DNA of 64,000 bases from Paenibacillaceae bacterium (GCA_015057705.1 SVDU01000001.1:186001-250000); one strand, 5' to 3'; shown: positions 26,216-35,198, counted from the stretch's first letter. The notes: a model not told the origin generated them from the letters alone. Made by a program: numbers and translations.

Positions 26216-26959
26216 ATGGACATAAAAGAAATGCTTAACCTGGTTAAAAACGGTGAGATGGGGGTAGATGAGGCACAGAAGATGTTAAAGGATCTGCCTT
26301 ATGAAGATTTGGGATATGCCAAACTGGATCATCACCGGGCTCTCCGCTCAGGCTTTGGAGAAACAGTTTTCTGTCAGGGTAAGCCAGATGAATATCTGGT
26401 GCAGATCTACAGAAAATTCGTTGAACGGGACGGAGAGGTCTTGGGAACCAGAGCCACTAAAGAACAGTTTGAGTTAGTGAAAGAGGCAGTTCCTGAAGTT
26501 ACCTACGATCCTATTTCAAGAATTCTCAAGGTAGAACGGAAGAATAAAGAAAAAACCGGCTGCATTGCAGTCTGTACGGGCGGTACTGCGGATATACCGG
26601 TTGCGGAGGAAGCAGCCCAGACAGCGGAATATTTCGGTTCTTACGTGGACCGGATTTATGACGTGGGTGTGGCGGGAATACACCGCCTGTTGTCTAATCG
26701 GGAGCGGATTGGACAAGCCAACTGCATTGTGGCAGCGGCCGGAATGGAAGGGGCTTTGGGAACTGTCATAGCAGGGATAGCGGAATGCCCGGTAATAGCG
26801 GTACCCACATCTGTGGGATATGGGGCAAGCTTTCATGGATTATCAGCACTTTTAACCATGCTCAATTCCTGCGCGAATGGCATTTCTGTAGTAAATATTG
26901 ACAATGGGTATGGGGCAGGATATATTGCGACACAGATTAATCGACTGGCGGTAAGATAA
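26216..26959 (+). CDS. larB: LarB, nickel-pincer cofactor biosynthesis carboxylase/hydrolase
   Basis: 247-aa enzyme that in characterised systems carboxylates nicotinic acid adenine dinucleotide at C5 and releases AMP, the first step towards the nickel-pincer nucleotide of lactate racemase. The C-terminal half resembles the PurE-type AIR carboxylase fold (IAVCTGGTADIPVAEEAA, then VAAAGMEGALGTVIAG and VPTSVGYGASF), as in the family. ATG 26216 is preferred to GTG 26207 on spacing from AGGAAAGG. larC follows after 1 nt. Confidence 0.93.
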   Translation: MDIKEMLNLVKNGEMGVDEAQKMLKDLPYEDLGYAKLDHHRALRSGFGETVFCQGKPDEYLVQIYRKFVERDGEVLGTRATKEQFELVKEAVPEVTYDPISRILKVERKNKEKTGCIAVCTGGTADIPVAEEAAQTAEYFGSYVDRIYDVGVAGIHRLLSNRERIGQANCIVAAAGMEGALGTVIAGIAECPVIAVPTSVGYGASFHGLSALLTMLNSCANGISVVNIDNGYGAGYIATQINRLAVR

Positions 26960-26960
26960 A

Positions 26961-28277
26961 ATGAAAAAAATATTATATTTGGAATGTAATTCAGGAATCA
27001 GCGGTGATATGACGGTGGGAGCTCTCCTGGATCTGGGTGCGGATAAAGAAGTACTGGAGAAAGCGCTGGATAGCCTTAATTTAAGTGGATACCATCTTCA
27101 TTTTGGAAGAACTAAAAAATGTGGACTGGATGCGTACGATTTTGATGTTCATCTGGAGACGGAGCATAGGCATAGCCATGAACATGAACACGATCATAAT
27201 CACGATCATAATCACGATCATGAGCATAGTCATGAACACAATCACATTCATGAACACGATCACAGCCATGAACATGATCATAGTCATGAACATGACCACA
27301 GCCATGAAAATCATCAACCTCATGAACATAGGAACATAGGTGATATATATAAAATTATAGATCGTCTGGCAGCCGATGAACGGGTAAAAGCCATGGCAAG
27401 ACGGATGTTTGATATAGTAGCGGAGGCAGAGGCTAAAGCTCATGGAATTCTTTTGGAAGAGGTACATTTTCATGAGGTTGGAGCGATTGATTCAATCATT
27501 GACATTATCAGTGTTGCTGTCTGTGTGGATAATCTGGGAGTAGATAAAATCGTTGTATCACCTTTGGCAGAGGGATTTGGAAGTGTACGCTGCCAGCATG
27601 GAGTGATTCCTGTTCCTGTACCAGCTACAGCGAATATATCATCGGCATATGGTTTAAAACTGCGTCTGACCGATAATGAGGGAGAGATGGTTACCCCTAC
27701 CGGTGCGGCGATTGCGGCGGCTTTAAAAACAGAAGACAGACTGCCGTCATCCTGTCAGATTCTTAAGACTGGAATGGGGGCAGGGAAAAAGGAATTTAAG
27801 CAGGCCAATATTCTTCGCGCCATGATTCTTTCTGAGGAGGAAGATTCGTCAGGAGATGAGATGTGGGTTTTGGAGTCCAATATTGATGACTGCAGCGGTG
27901 AGGCACTTGGCTTTGCCATGGAGTCTCTGCTTGACGCAGGTGCGGCCGATGTCTGGTATACACCAATCTTCATGAAAAAGAACCGGCCCGCATATATGCT
28001 TTCTGTCATCTGTAAAAAAAACCAGATCGAATCCATGGAAGAGATCCTGTTTATTCAGACGACAACCATTGGTATAAGACGACACCTTGTTAACAGAACG
28101 GTTCTGCCTCGTGAAAAGAGAACGGTGATGACACAATGGGGAGAAGCAGAGATTAAGGTGTGTAAATATAAAGACAGGGAATTTTATTATCCGGAATATG
28201 AGAGTGTAAAAGTCCTGTGCCGAAAGAGCGGTTTGGATTACCAGACTATTTACCGGAATCTGCAAAGGGAGGAATAA
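26961..28277 (+). CDS. larC: LarC, nickel insertion protein with His-rich insert
   Basis: 438-aa protein that inserts nickel into the pincer cofactor in a CTP-dependent reaction in studied systems. The N-terminus (ILYLECNSGISGDMTVGALLDLG) and later blocks (FHEVGAIDSIIDI, TPTGAAIAAAL, ESNIDDCSGEALGFAMESLLDAGAADVWYTPIFMKKNRPA) are diagnostic. Residues about 70-123 are a His/Glu/Asp repeat likely to store or capture nickel. In Lactobacillus plantarum larC is split by a programmed frameshift; here it is one uninterrupted frame. Confidence 0.94.
   Translation: MKKILYLECNSGISGDMTVGALLDLGADKEVLEKALDSLNLSGYHLHFGRTKKCGLDAYDFDVHLETEHRHSHEHEHDHNHDHNHDHEHSHEHNHIHEHDHSHEHDHSHEHDHSHENHQPHEHRNIGDIYKIIDRLAADERVKAMARRMFDIVAEAEAKAHGILLEEVHFHEVGAIDSIIDIISVAVCVDNLGVDKIVVSPLAEGFGSVRCQHGVIPVPVPATANISSAYGLKLRLTDNEGEMVTPTGAAIAAALKTEDRLPSSCQILKTGMGAGKKEFKQANILRAMILSEEEDSSGDEMWVLESNIDDCSGEALGFAMESLLDAGAADVWYTPIFMKKNRPAYMLSVICKKNQIESMEEILFIQTTTIGIRRHLVNRTVLPREKRTVMTQWGEAEIKVCKYKDREFYYPEYESVKVLCRKSGLDYQTIYRNLQREE
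27163..27330 (+). repeat. Low-complexity His-Glu/His-Asp repeat inside larC
   Basis: Tandem 6-nt units of the type CATGAA/CACGAT encode alternating His with Glu, Asp, Asn or Ser for about 54 residues. The same run creates long spurious open frames rich in Met/Ile in other frames. Repeat length is likely to vary between strains by slippage. Confidence 0.85.
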
Positions 28278-28283
28278 GATCAT

Positions 28284-29105
28284 ATGGATGAAAACTTATT
28301 AAGTCTCAGGGTAAAACTGGAAGAGGCGATGGCGGAGTACGCCAAAGAAGACATCTGTCTTGCTTTTTCCGGTGGAGTTGATTCCAGTCTCCTGTTGAAA
28401 GCTGCGGCAAAAGCGGTGGAAAAGACGGGGAAAAAGGTGTATGCTGTTACATTTGACAGCAGGCTCCATCCATCCTGCGATCTTCAAATTGCTTCCAATG
28501 TGGCAAAAGAGCTGGGAGGAATTCACAAAATAATTACTGTAGATGAGTTGGAGCAGGAGGAGATTCGCTTCAATCCAGTAGACCGATGTTATTTATGCAA
28601 GAAAAAGCTGTTTTTGAGTTTGAAGGATTTTGCAGGGGAAAGAAATATTCCTGTTATTATGGATGGAACCAATGAAGATGATATGCATGTGTACCGTCCT
28701 GGTATCAGAGCTTTAAAGGAGCTGGGAATCATCAGCCTTCTGGCAGAGCTTCATATCACCAAGGCGCAGGTGAAGGCATTAGCTGCGGAATATGGAATCT
28801 CTGTGGCACAGAGACCATCTGCTCCCTGTATGGCAACCAGACTGCCATATAATACAGAAATAGATTATGATATTTTAGGAAAAATCGGTGAGGGGGAGGA
28901 ATTTCTCCGATCCCGCTTTAATGGGAACGTACGGCTGCGGCTGCATAAGGATATTGTGCGGATTGAAGTGGATCAGGATTCTTTTGACAGTGTTTTAAAG
29001 GACAGGGATGCTGTGATCTCTTATTTAAAAGAACTTGGCTTTGCCTATATTACTTTGGATTTGGAAGGGTTTCGCTCTGGAAGCATGGATGTAGGGATTC
29101 AATAA
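28284..29105 (+). CDS. larE: LarE, ATP-dependent sulfur transferase for nickel-pincer cofactor
   Basis: 273-aa PP-loop enzyme (SGGVDSS, residues 29-35) that adenylates the pyridinium dicarboxylate intermediate and converts its carboxylates to thiocarboxylates. Cys182 in PSAPCMATRLPY lies where the sacrificial cysteine of characterised LarE is found. A CxxC (Cys102/Cys105, RCYLCKK) is also present; some LarE proteins use three cysteines to hold an iron-sulfur cluster instead, and I cannot decide between these. RBS GGGAGGAA precedes ATG. It is co-transcribed with larB and larC; larA is not in the window. Confidence 0.93.
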   Translation: MDENLLSLRVKLEEAMAEYAKEDICLAFSGGVDSSLLLKAAAKAVEKTGKKVYAVTFDSRLHPSCDLQIASNVAKELGGIHKIITVDELEQEEIRFNPVDRCYLCKKKLFLSLKDFAGERNIPVIMDGTNEDDMHVYRPGIRALKELGIISLLAELHITKAQVKALAAEYGISVAQRPSAPCMATRLPYNTEIDYDILGKIGEGEEFLRSRFNGNVRLRLHKDIVRIEVDQDSFDSVLKDRDAVISYLKELGFAYITLDLEGFRSGSMDVGIQ

Positions 29106-29133
29106 TTTGAAATTATTTACAGGGGGGGATAGT

Positions 29134-30225
29134 ATGCATAAGTTAGGTATTTCAATTTACCCGGAACACAGCACAAAAAGTGAAATAGAAAACTATATGA
29201 AACTGGCATCAGAGTATGGTTTCAATAGAATTTTCACCTGTTTGCTGTCAGTTAAAAAATCAAAAGAAGAGATAATAAATGAGTTTGCAGAATTTATGGA
29301 ACTTGCACACCAATACGGGTTTGAAGTTGCCGTTGATACGAATCCGGTGGTATTTGAATATCTGGGAGCGACTCCCTTTGAAATAAAACCATTTGCTGAT
29401 TTAGGAGTCGATATTATTCGATTGGATGGACATTTCGGAGATATGGAAGATATTGCGATTACCAGAAACCCCTATATGATACCGATTGAATTTAATGGAT
29501 CATCTAATATGGATCTGGATTTATTGGTGGAGCGGGGCGCTGATCGTTGGAATATTGTGACGTGTCATAATTTTTATCCGCAACGATATTCAGGGCTTGG
29601 CTGGAAACGATTTCTGAATCTAACTGAGAAATATAAAAAAAGCGGATTCAGGACAGCGGCATTTGTTTCAAGCCAGAATAAGAACGCTTTTGGACCATGG
29701 CCGGTAAAATCAGGGCTGCCTACCTGCGAAATCCACCGCGATCTCCCTATAGATTTGCAAATGAGGCATTTGTTAGCCACCAATATAATTGATGATGTAA
29801 TTATAGGTAATTGCTTTGCATCAGAAGAAGAGTTAAAACTTATGTCTGAAGTGGATTGCAGTAAGATTACGTTTCATATTGAGACAGTGAAAGACTGTAC
29901 AGAATCTGAAATAGAGCTTATATTTGAATACAGACATCTGTCAAGAGGAGATGCATCTGATTATATGATACGTTCGTCCTGGCCCAGAGAAACATATAGG
30001 AATAAAAGTATCCCTTACAGAGAAGCGAAGGGGGATTTCTTTCACAAAGGAGATGTGGTTGCGGTAAACGACAATCTGGCACATTACAGAGGAGAACTGC
30101 AAATTGTGCTTCAGGATATGCCAAATGATGGAGAAAGAAACCTGATAGGGAAAATACCGCCGGAAGAATGGATTCTGTTGGAATGTCTGCTGCCTGAATA
30201 TGAATTTGGATTCATACATAACTGA
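29134..30225 (+). CDS. MupG-like (DUF871) TIM-barrel protein, probable 6-phospho-N-acetylmuramidase relative
   Basis: 363 aa. The opening LGISIYPEHSTKSEIENYMKLA, the later DTNPVVFEYLGA, the IRLDGHFG block, NIVTCHNFYPQRYSGLGW and the C-terminal domain with RGDVV-like GDVVAVND are typical of the DUF871/MupG family. MupG splits MurNAc-6-phosphate-GlcNAc in the cytoplasm during cell-wall recycling. ATG 29134 has AGGGGGGGA upstream and is preferred to the frame opening at 29107. No murQ or murP neighbour is seen, so the exact substrate is open. A hairpin repeat follows the stop. Confidence 0.8.
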   Translation: MHKLGISIYPEHSTKSEIENYMKLASEYGFNRIFTCLLSVKKSKEEIINEFAEFMELAHQYGFEVAVDTNPVVFEYLGATPFEIKPFADLGVDIIRLDGHFGDMEDIAITRNPYMIPIEFNGSSNMDLDLLVERGADRWNIVTCHNFYPQRYSGLGWKRFLNLTEKYKKSGFRTAAFVSSQNKNAFGPWPVKSGLPTCEIHRDLPIDLQMRHLLATNIIDDVIIGNCFASEEELKLMSEVDCSKITFHIETVKDCTESEIELIFEYRHLSRGDASDYMIRSSWPRETYRNKSIPYREAKGDFFHKGDVVAVNDNLAHYRGELQIVLQDMPNDGERNLIGKIPPEEWILLECLLPEYEFGFIHN

Positions 30226-30227
30226 TT

Positions 30228-30270
30228 ACTGCAAGAGTGAGGGATTTTCGGATCTTTCACTCTTGCAGTT
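30228..30270. repeat. 43-bp hairpin repeat, copy 1
   Basis: ACTGCAAGAGTGA...TCACTCTTGCAGT-type inverted repeat with 13-bp arms. It matches 31987-32029 at 41 of 43 positions. It directly follows the MupG-like stop codon and can act as a bidirectional terminator between it and the convergent WYL gene. Confidence 0.85.
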
Positions 30271-30282
30271 GTTAATTATAAG

Positions 30283-30324
30283 TGGATTCCATATCTTTGA
30301 TTTTTTCATAAAGCATATCATTTA
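30283..30324 (-). pseudogene. 3'-end fragment of a ketopantoate-reductase-like gene
   Basis: 42 nt identical at every position to 37166-37207, the 3' end of the intact PanE-like gene. On the minus strand it encodes the same NDMLYEKIKDMES residues. It has no start of its own and overlaps the end of the WYL gene, whose TGA stop codon (30318-30320) lies inside the repeat. Confidence 0.8.
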
Positions 30325-31259
30325 CTGGAAAGGTGATTTCTTATCGCTTCCAATTGTTCCAGAACAAGAGTTTTTAAATTATCTGGCTGAATGGATAATA
30401 AGGTTGTACCATAAATTATAAAATAACTGGCAATAAAATTCTCTTCCCCCTTGTTGTAAAAGCCTTTGATATAGTATTTTCCTTCTTCATGATACAACTC
30501 CATTGATGGATAATGTTCTTTGTGAAAGATATCTGCGCCTTTGTCAGAAATTTCAACTAAAAAGTCGGTTGCATCGTTATCTCGAAACATTTCATTAGAG
30601 GATATCAGCAATTCTGAAAGCGGCCGGGACAGGTACTGATCGGAGGACTTTACAGAATGGATTTTATCACATCGAAATACCTGGGGTTTTTTCGTTTGAA
30701 AATTATATGCGGTTGCATACCACTGTCCATAGGCAGAGGTAATATCAAAAAACTGAACATAATAGTGCTTCTGGGCTTCTCCCTTTGTGTAGCAGACTTG
30801 ACATACCTTTTCATCAACAGCCATGTTTAAAATATCTTCTAAGCAGTTGCATTCATTTTTACTTTGATAACTTCCCAAACTAAAAATCAATTCCATTTTT
30901 CTCAGTTTATTGATTCGTTCCTCTGATATGCATGCTTCAAACTTTTGTTTTAACTTTTGGATATTCAGATGAAAAGGGGTTGATTGATATGAATTGAGCG
31001 TCTGCATAGAAAAATATAATGCGTGAACTTCGTCTATAGTAAAAACAATGGGAGATAATAACCGATTGGAAAGAATACCATAATACCCGTTTCGTCCTGG
31101 TGTTGAGTAAATAGGCATACCTATCTTTTCTAAAGACAGAATATCCCGAAGTGCTGTGCTTTTAGAAATGGAATATCGGTTCATTATATTAATAAGATTA
31201 AAAGACTTTTTATCGTTAAGATATATCATCATGTCATTAAGTCGTTCTGATTTTTTCAT
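30318..31259 (-). CDS. HTH/WYL-domain transcriptional regulator
   Basis: 313 aa. The N-terminal winged helix (LNDMMIYLNDKKSFNLINIMNRYSISKSTALRDILSLEKIG) is DeoR/HTH_11-like. The middle and C-terminal part carry a WYL domain (GQWYATAYNFQTKKPQVFRCDKI), which usually senses a nucleic-acid or nucleotide ligand. It is divergent from the S51 peptidase gene, sharing about 100 nt of upstream DNA, and is its likely regulator. The last codons and stop are supplied by a PanE-type repeat, so its C-terminus may have been altered when the region was assembled. No strong ribosome binding site is seen. Confidence 0.88.
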   Translation of the reverse strand: MKKSERLNDMMIYLNDKKSFNLINIMNRYSISKSTALRDILSLEKIGMPIYSTPGRNGYYGILSNRLLSPIVFTIDEVHALYFSMQTLNSYQSTPFHLNIQKLKQKFEACISEERINKLRKMELIFSLGSYQSKNECNCLEDILNMAVDEKVCQVCYTKGEAQKHYYVQFFDITSAYGQWYATAYNFQTKKPQVFRCDKIHSVKSSDQYLSRPLSELLISSNEMFRDNDATDFLVEISDKGADIFHKEHYPSMELYHEEGKYYIKGFYNKGEENFIASYFIIYGTTLLSIQPDNLKTLVLEQLEAIRNHLSSK

Positions 31260-31359
31260 AGTTATATTTTTTAACCTCTTTTTAAATAAATGGTTTCATA
31301 TATTGACACCATTATGTATTATACTACGGTTAAAAGCAAAAAGAAAGGAATAAAAAATT

Positions 31360-31974
31360 ATGAAAAAACTATTTTTAGTATCATCCTTTGAGGATGTAGC
31401 TGATATATTCGAAGATTTTGAGAAAGATTTGAACGGCAAAACAGTCACCTTTATCCCGACTGCAAGTAAAGTGGAAAAAGTTGTATTCTATGTAGATGCA
31501 GGAAGAAAGGCACTAGAGAAGATGGGATTGATTGTTGATGAACTGGATATTTCGACTGCCACATCTGCTGAAATCACCACCAAAATAAGAAACAACAATT
31601 TCATCTATGTGACAGGGGGCAATACGTTTTTTTTACTACAGGAATTAAAAAGAACTGGTGCTGATCAAGTAATCATTGATGAAGTCAACGCTGGCAAACT
31701 TTATATCGGAGAGTCTGCCGGAGCAATGATTACATCAGCAAATATTGAATATGCAAAAGATATGGACAGCGTAAAGAAAGCGCCAGACTTAAAAAAATTT
31801 GATGGATTAGGGGTGGTGGAGATTTATCCTGTGCCACACTATACCAATCCCCCCTTTAAGAAAAGCGCACAGAAAATAGTGGACACCTATTCATCCACGT
31901 TAAAGTTATCACCCATTAGTAACAATGATGCCATAGTAGTTAATGACAACGAAATAGAAATAAAAAGCATATAA
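31360..31974 (+). CDS. Peptidase E family (S51) protein
   Basis: 204-aa serine peptidase-like protein of the class I glutamine amidotransferase fold. The nucleophile elbow is IGESAGAM (Ser in GxSxG-like context), preceded by IYVTGGNTFFLL, and a candidate catalytic His is in YPVPHYTNPPF. Characterised members cleave Asp-X dipeptides or cyanophycin-derived dipeptides. RBS AAGAAAGGA lies 10 nt before ATG. It is divergent from the WYL regulator and ends just before the second hairpin repeat. Confidence 0.88.
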   Translation: MKKLFLVSSFEDVADIFEDFEKDLNGKTVTFIPTASKVEKVVFYVDAGRKALEKMGLIVDELDISTATSAEITTKIRNNNFIYVTGGNTFFLLQELKRTGADQVIIDEVNAGKLYIGESAGAMITSANIEYAKDMDSVKKAPDLKKFDGLGVVEIYPVPHYTNPPFKKSAQKIVDTYSSTLKLSPISNNDAIVVNDNEIEIKSI

Positions 31975-31986
31975 TCTTAAATTATA

Positions 31987-32029
31987 ACTGCAAGAGTGAG
32001 GGACTTTTGGATCTTTCACTCTTGCAGTT
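31987..32029. repeat. 43-bp hairpin repeat, copy 2
   Basis: Same inverted repeat as 30228-30270 with two substitutions near the loop. It lies between the S51 gene and the convergent ABC permease gene and can terminate both. Confidence 0.85.
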
Positions 32030-32049
32030 GTTTATAGATAAAATCAGGC

Positions 32050-32079
32050 GTAAGAATCTGGGCATAATTGGCATCATAT
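32050..32079 (-). pseudogene. Internal fragment of a ketopantoate-reductase-like gene
   Basis: 30 nt matching 37450-37479 in the intact PanE-like gene at 26 of 30 positions, in the same orientation. It lies between the second hairpin repeat and the ABC permease stop. With 30283-30324 it looks like the remains of a second, broken copy interrupted by the WYL/S51 block. Confidence 0.55.
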
Positions 32080-32089
32080 TATAGTTGTA

Positions 32090-34450
32090 TTACTGTGCAC
32101 TTATGGTATCTGCAATGGACAGATGGCAAATGCGCTTTACTGGACCTCGTACAGCCAGGATAACGGATAATAAGACAATTGTTATGATAATGGTCATTTG
32201 TAAGTATGGAATATTCCATTGTTCACCCCAGTGAACAGTTACCAGTTTTGCGTACAGGAACTTATTCAGTATTAACCCGAAAACACTGCCGAAGATACAC
32301 CCTGTAATCGCATAGGCCAAGGCTTCGGTAACAATCATATTTATCAGCTGGCGGTTACTCAGGCCGATAGCGCGAAATGCTCCATACTGTTTCATACGGG
32401 AGGAGACACTCATTGCAATGCTATTTATAATATTGAATATGGTAATTAAAGCAATCAAAGCCATAAAGCCATAGATAAACAATCCAAAGGAATAATACGA
32501 ACCTATTACGCTGCGATTACCGGAGCGTTCGTCAGAAAAGGTGACATCCATACCAGTTGTTCTATGAATTTCATTCACATCAGCTTCCGTAGCGTTCTTA
32601 GATAGCTTCAAATCAATAATTGTATAATCCGTTTCTCCGGTCAGCTGCCGGAAGGTATTTTCAGAACAGATCATTGTTGCGACGTCAGTTGCATTGTTAA
32701 AGGGGCTGGAAGAGAGAGAGCCGACGATTTTTATATCCGCCGTTTGCTGCCCTATGTACAAAGTTGCCGTATCTCCAGTTTTTATGGTATTTTGCGGTTC
32801 AAAAACAATGAGTGCCGTATTGTTTTTATGTTGAACGGCATTCAAAGACCCATCCAGTAAATAATTCTTAGCCCATCTAAATTGGTTTTCCTCATAAGAA
32901 ATCAAATCCACTTTTTTTTCCTGACCATTCACCGTAATCGGTACGCTGTAGGCAAACATTCGTCCGTATACCTGCTTAACTGCAGGATTTTCCTTAAGTT
33001 TTTCCAATAAATTATTACCAATGGAACACGTATTATCAGGGCTGACAATAGATAAATCCGGAGTCCACGGCTTCAAGGGTGTAAGGGAATGATGCATAAA
33101 ATCAACCGTGACCGAAAACGCCAAAAAAAGAGTAATACTTAGTGAAAAGGAACCTACCATTAAAACAAAATTCTTTTTACTGGCTTTCGCATGATGGAAA
33201 CCAAGAGCAGTATCAATCTTAAATAGTGTAGTATTTGCGGTTTTGCGCACAGGCTGCAGAGAATACGCATTTCCGGATACGGCTGCCAATGGCGAAACAC
33301 TGGCAGCTCTTTTTGCCGGTGAACGAGCCGCCAGTAGAACCGTCAGGATACCTACACAGATACCGGCCATAATACTGGGCAGGCTTATTCCATATGCCGG
33401 CATTCCGGCAAAATATTCCGGACTGAGAAAACGTAGTGAGGCGCACAAGATCCAAATGATAAGGGTTCCCATAGAAATGCCAAGGGGTATTGCAAACTTA
33501 CACCAACCCAGGGATTCCCTCCGGACGAATCTCATCAACTGCTTTGGTGTGGCACCGATACAGCGCATCATACCAAAAAATTCTGTGCGCTGTGCCACAT
33601 TGCTATTTAGACTGCTGGCAATCATCATAATGCCTGCCATCAAAACTAATAGAAATAAAACAGCAGCGGAACTATAGATTTGCAGCATAAAAGAATTTCC
33701 GCTTTGACCAAGTAAGCCCAGCAGCTTCGTATTTTCCGAAACCTGTTCGTCCGAAAGTCCCAGTTGAGACTTCATATCAGCAATTGTACTTCGTATATTG
33801 CTATGAGTAGAAAACTGTACAAAAAAGATGCTGTTATACTCGGCAGGCTGACCATTTGATACTCCGGGATATAAGGAGCGAAATGCCTGGGTAGTCAGGC
33901 AAACTGCGTAGGAGTCCTCTTTCATTGTTTTAGCAGCATTTTTAGTAAAGCCAGAGATGGTAAATTCATAGCTGGTTCCGTCTGGTCCATTGACTGAAAT
34001 GGGATCTCCGATTTGCAGGCCAAGCATTGTCTTTGCGTTTTCGGTGACCATAGCCTCATGGTCATTATGTGGAAACGCTCCGTCCCGAATATCCTGAGTT
34101 TGCATCTTAGTAATCCAGTCTTTGTCACTTCCCATTACAATCACATTTTTTCCAGAGACAGTATAGCCTTGTTCTCCCCTGAAATTCAGGACACCATACC
34201 AGGAAGATGCGGTTATCTCCGGTCGTGCAGAAATCAGGGTGGCTTGTTCTTCGTTTATATTTCGGATCATCACATGCCAGTTACCGTCCTCTATACGGGC
34301 CTGCATAATCTGGCTGCGTATAAACATGTCGGCCATACCAAAAATAGCTGTGACCAGAAACACCGCTAAGACAATGCAGAATACAGACATTCTGTTCTGC
34401 CTTTTATGGACTTTGGCTGAAATGGGAACAAGGTCAAGATAACTTTTCAT
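32090..34450 (-). CDS. ABC transporter permease with two FtsX domains
   Basis: 786 aa. Hydrophobic helix at residues about 22-45, then an extracellular domain, three helices with an FtsX signature (about 260-390, including FFGMMRCIGATPKQLMRFVRRE), a second extracellular domain, and a C-terminal FtsX block (YGAFRAIGLSNRQLINMIVTEA). The architecture is that of clostridial peptide-efflux or antimicrobial-peptide-resistance permeases. Its ATG overlaps the ATPase gene by 17 nt. The kinase/regulator pair upstream probably controls it. Confidence 0.92.
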   Translation of the reverse strand: MKSYLDLVPISAKVHKRQNRMSVFCIVLAVFLVTAIFGMADMFIRSQIMQARIEDGNWHVMIRNINEEQATLISARPEITASSWYGVLNFRGEQGYTVSGKNVIVMGSDKDWITKMQTQDIRDGAFPHNDHEAMVTENAKTMLGLQIGDPISVNGPDGTSYEFTISGFTKNAAKTMKEDSYAVCLTTQAFRSLYPGVSNGQPAEYNSIFFVQFSTHSNIRSTIADMKSQLGLSDEQVSENTKLLGLLGQSGNSFMLQIYSSAAVLFLLVLMAGIMMIASSLNSNVAQRTEFFGMMRCIGATPKQLMRFVRRESLGWCKFAIPLGISMGTLIIWILCASLRFLSPEYFAGMPAYGISLPSIMAGICVGILTVLLAARSPAKRAASVSPLAAVSGNAYSLQPVRKTANTTLFKIDTALGFHHAKASKKNFVLMVGSFSLSITLFLAFSVTVDFMHHSLTPLKPWTPDLSIVSPDNTCSIGNNLLEKLKENPAVKQVYGRMFAYSVPITVNGQEKKVDLISYEENQFRWAKNYLLDGSLNAVQHKNNTALIVFEPQNTIKTGDTATLYIGQQTADIKIVGSLSSSPFNNATDVATMICSENTFRQLTGETDYTIIDLKLSKNATEADVNEIHRTTGMDVTFSDERSGNRSVIGSYYSFGLFIYGFMALIALITIFNIINSIAMSVSSRMKQYGAFRAIGLSNRQLINMIVTEALAYAITGCIFGSVFGLILNKFLYAKLVTVHWGEQWNIPYLQMTIIITIVLLSVILAVRGPVKRICHLSIADTISAQ

Positions 34451-35129
34451 TCTCTTTGCCTCCCAAATCCGTCAAAACACCATCCGAAACCCGCAGCACG
34501 CGATCTACTGAGGTGGTCAGATGATTGTTATGTGTAATCATCAGAATCGTTTGCTGATAAAGGCGGGATGCCCTGACCAGTAAATCAATTACATCCTGAC
34601 TGTTTTTGCTGTCCAGATTTCCGGTGGGTTCATCCGCCAGGATCAGTTTGGGCCTTGTGATCAGTGCCCGTCCAATGGCAACACGCTGCTGCTGACCGCC
34701 GGATAATTGGCCAGGCAAGTGATGACGGCGTTCTAAAAGCCCTAAGACTTCTAAAATTTCATTCACAGCCGATTGATCGGGTTTTCTGTAATCCAGAAGA
34801 ATGGGAAACATAATATTTTGCTCCACAGTCAATTCTGCAACAAGCTGGAAAGACTGAAATACAAAGCCGATATTACGCCGCCTGAAAATGGTACGCTGTT
34901 CTTCTTTCATGGAAAATAAATCATTTCCGTCCATATAGATATTCCCGGCAGTAGGGGTATCCAGGGCTCCAATACAATTAAGCAGCGTACTTTTACCGGA
35001 ACCTGATTCTCCAACTACTGCAGCAAATTCTCCCTGTGCTAGTGTAAAAGAGACATCTTTCAGGGCATTTACCTGGTTTTCACCTTTCCCGTAGGTTTTT
35101 GATAAATGCCGTACTTCTAAAATCTCCAT
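34434..35129 (-). CDS. ABC transporter ATPase, LolD/MacB type
   Basis: 231-aa nucleotide-binding subunit. Walker A is GESGSGKST, the signature is LSGGQQQR, Walker B is LILADEPTGNLD, and the H-loop His is in MITHNN. ATG 35129 has AAAGGAGG about 7 nt upstream; the frame extends to 35150 but without a binding site. Partner of the FtsX-type permease, downstream of the two-component genes on the same strand. Confidence 0.94.
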   Translation of the reverse strand: MEILEVRHLSKTYGKGENQVNALKDVSFTLAQGEFAAVVGESGSGKSTLLNCIGALDTPTAGNIYMDGNDLFSMKEEQRTIFRRRNIGFVFQSFQLVAELTVEQNIMFPILLDYRKPDQSAVNEILEVLGLLERRHHLPGQLSGGQQQRVAIGRALITRPKLILADEPTGNLDSKNSQDVIDLLVRASRLYQQTILMITHNNHLTTSVDRVLRVSDGVLTDLGGKENEKLS

Positions 35130-35198
35130 ATTATTAGTACCTCCTTTCAAAAGAGAATAACAGGTACATCTTACAATCTGGTGAATAACAGCTTACAG

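Noticed and set aside
27163-27330. Tandem repeats as a possible CRISPR array
   Set aside because: Units are 6 nt, without spacers, and lie in frame inside larC.
27081-27473. 130-aa minus-strand frame and an 84-aa plus frame rich in Met/Ile over larC
   Set aside because: Artefacts of the 6-nt His repeat, which lacks stop codons in other frames.
30200-30421. 73-aa plus-strand frame over the hairpin and PanE-like fragment
   Set aside because: It is antisense to the WYL gene end and arises from the repeat; the same peptide-like string appears opposite the intact PanE-like gene.
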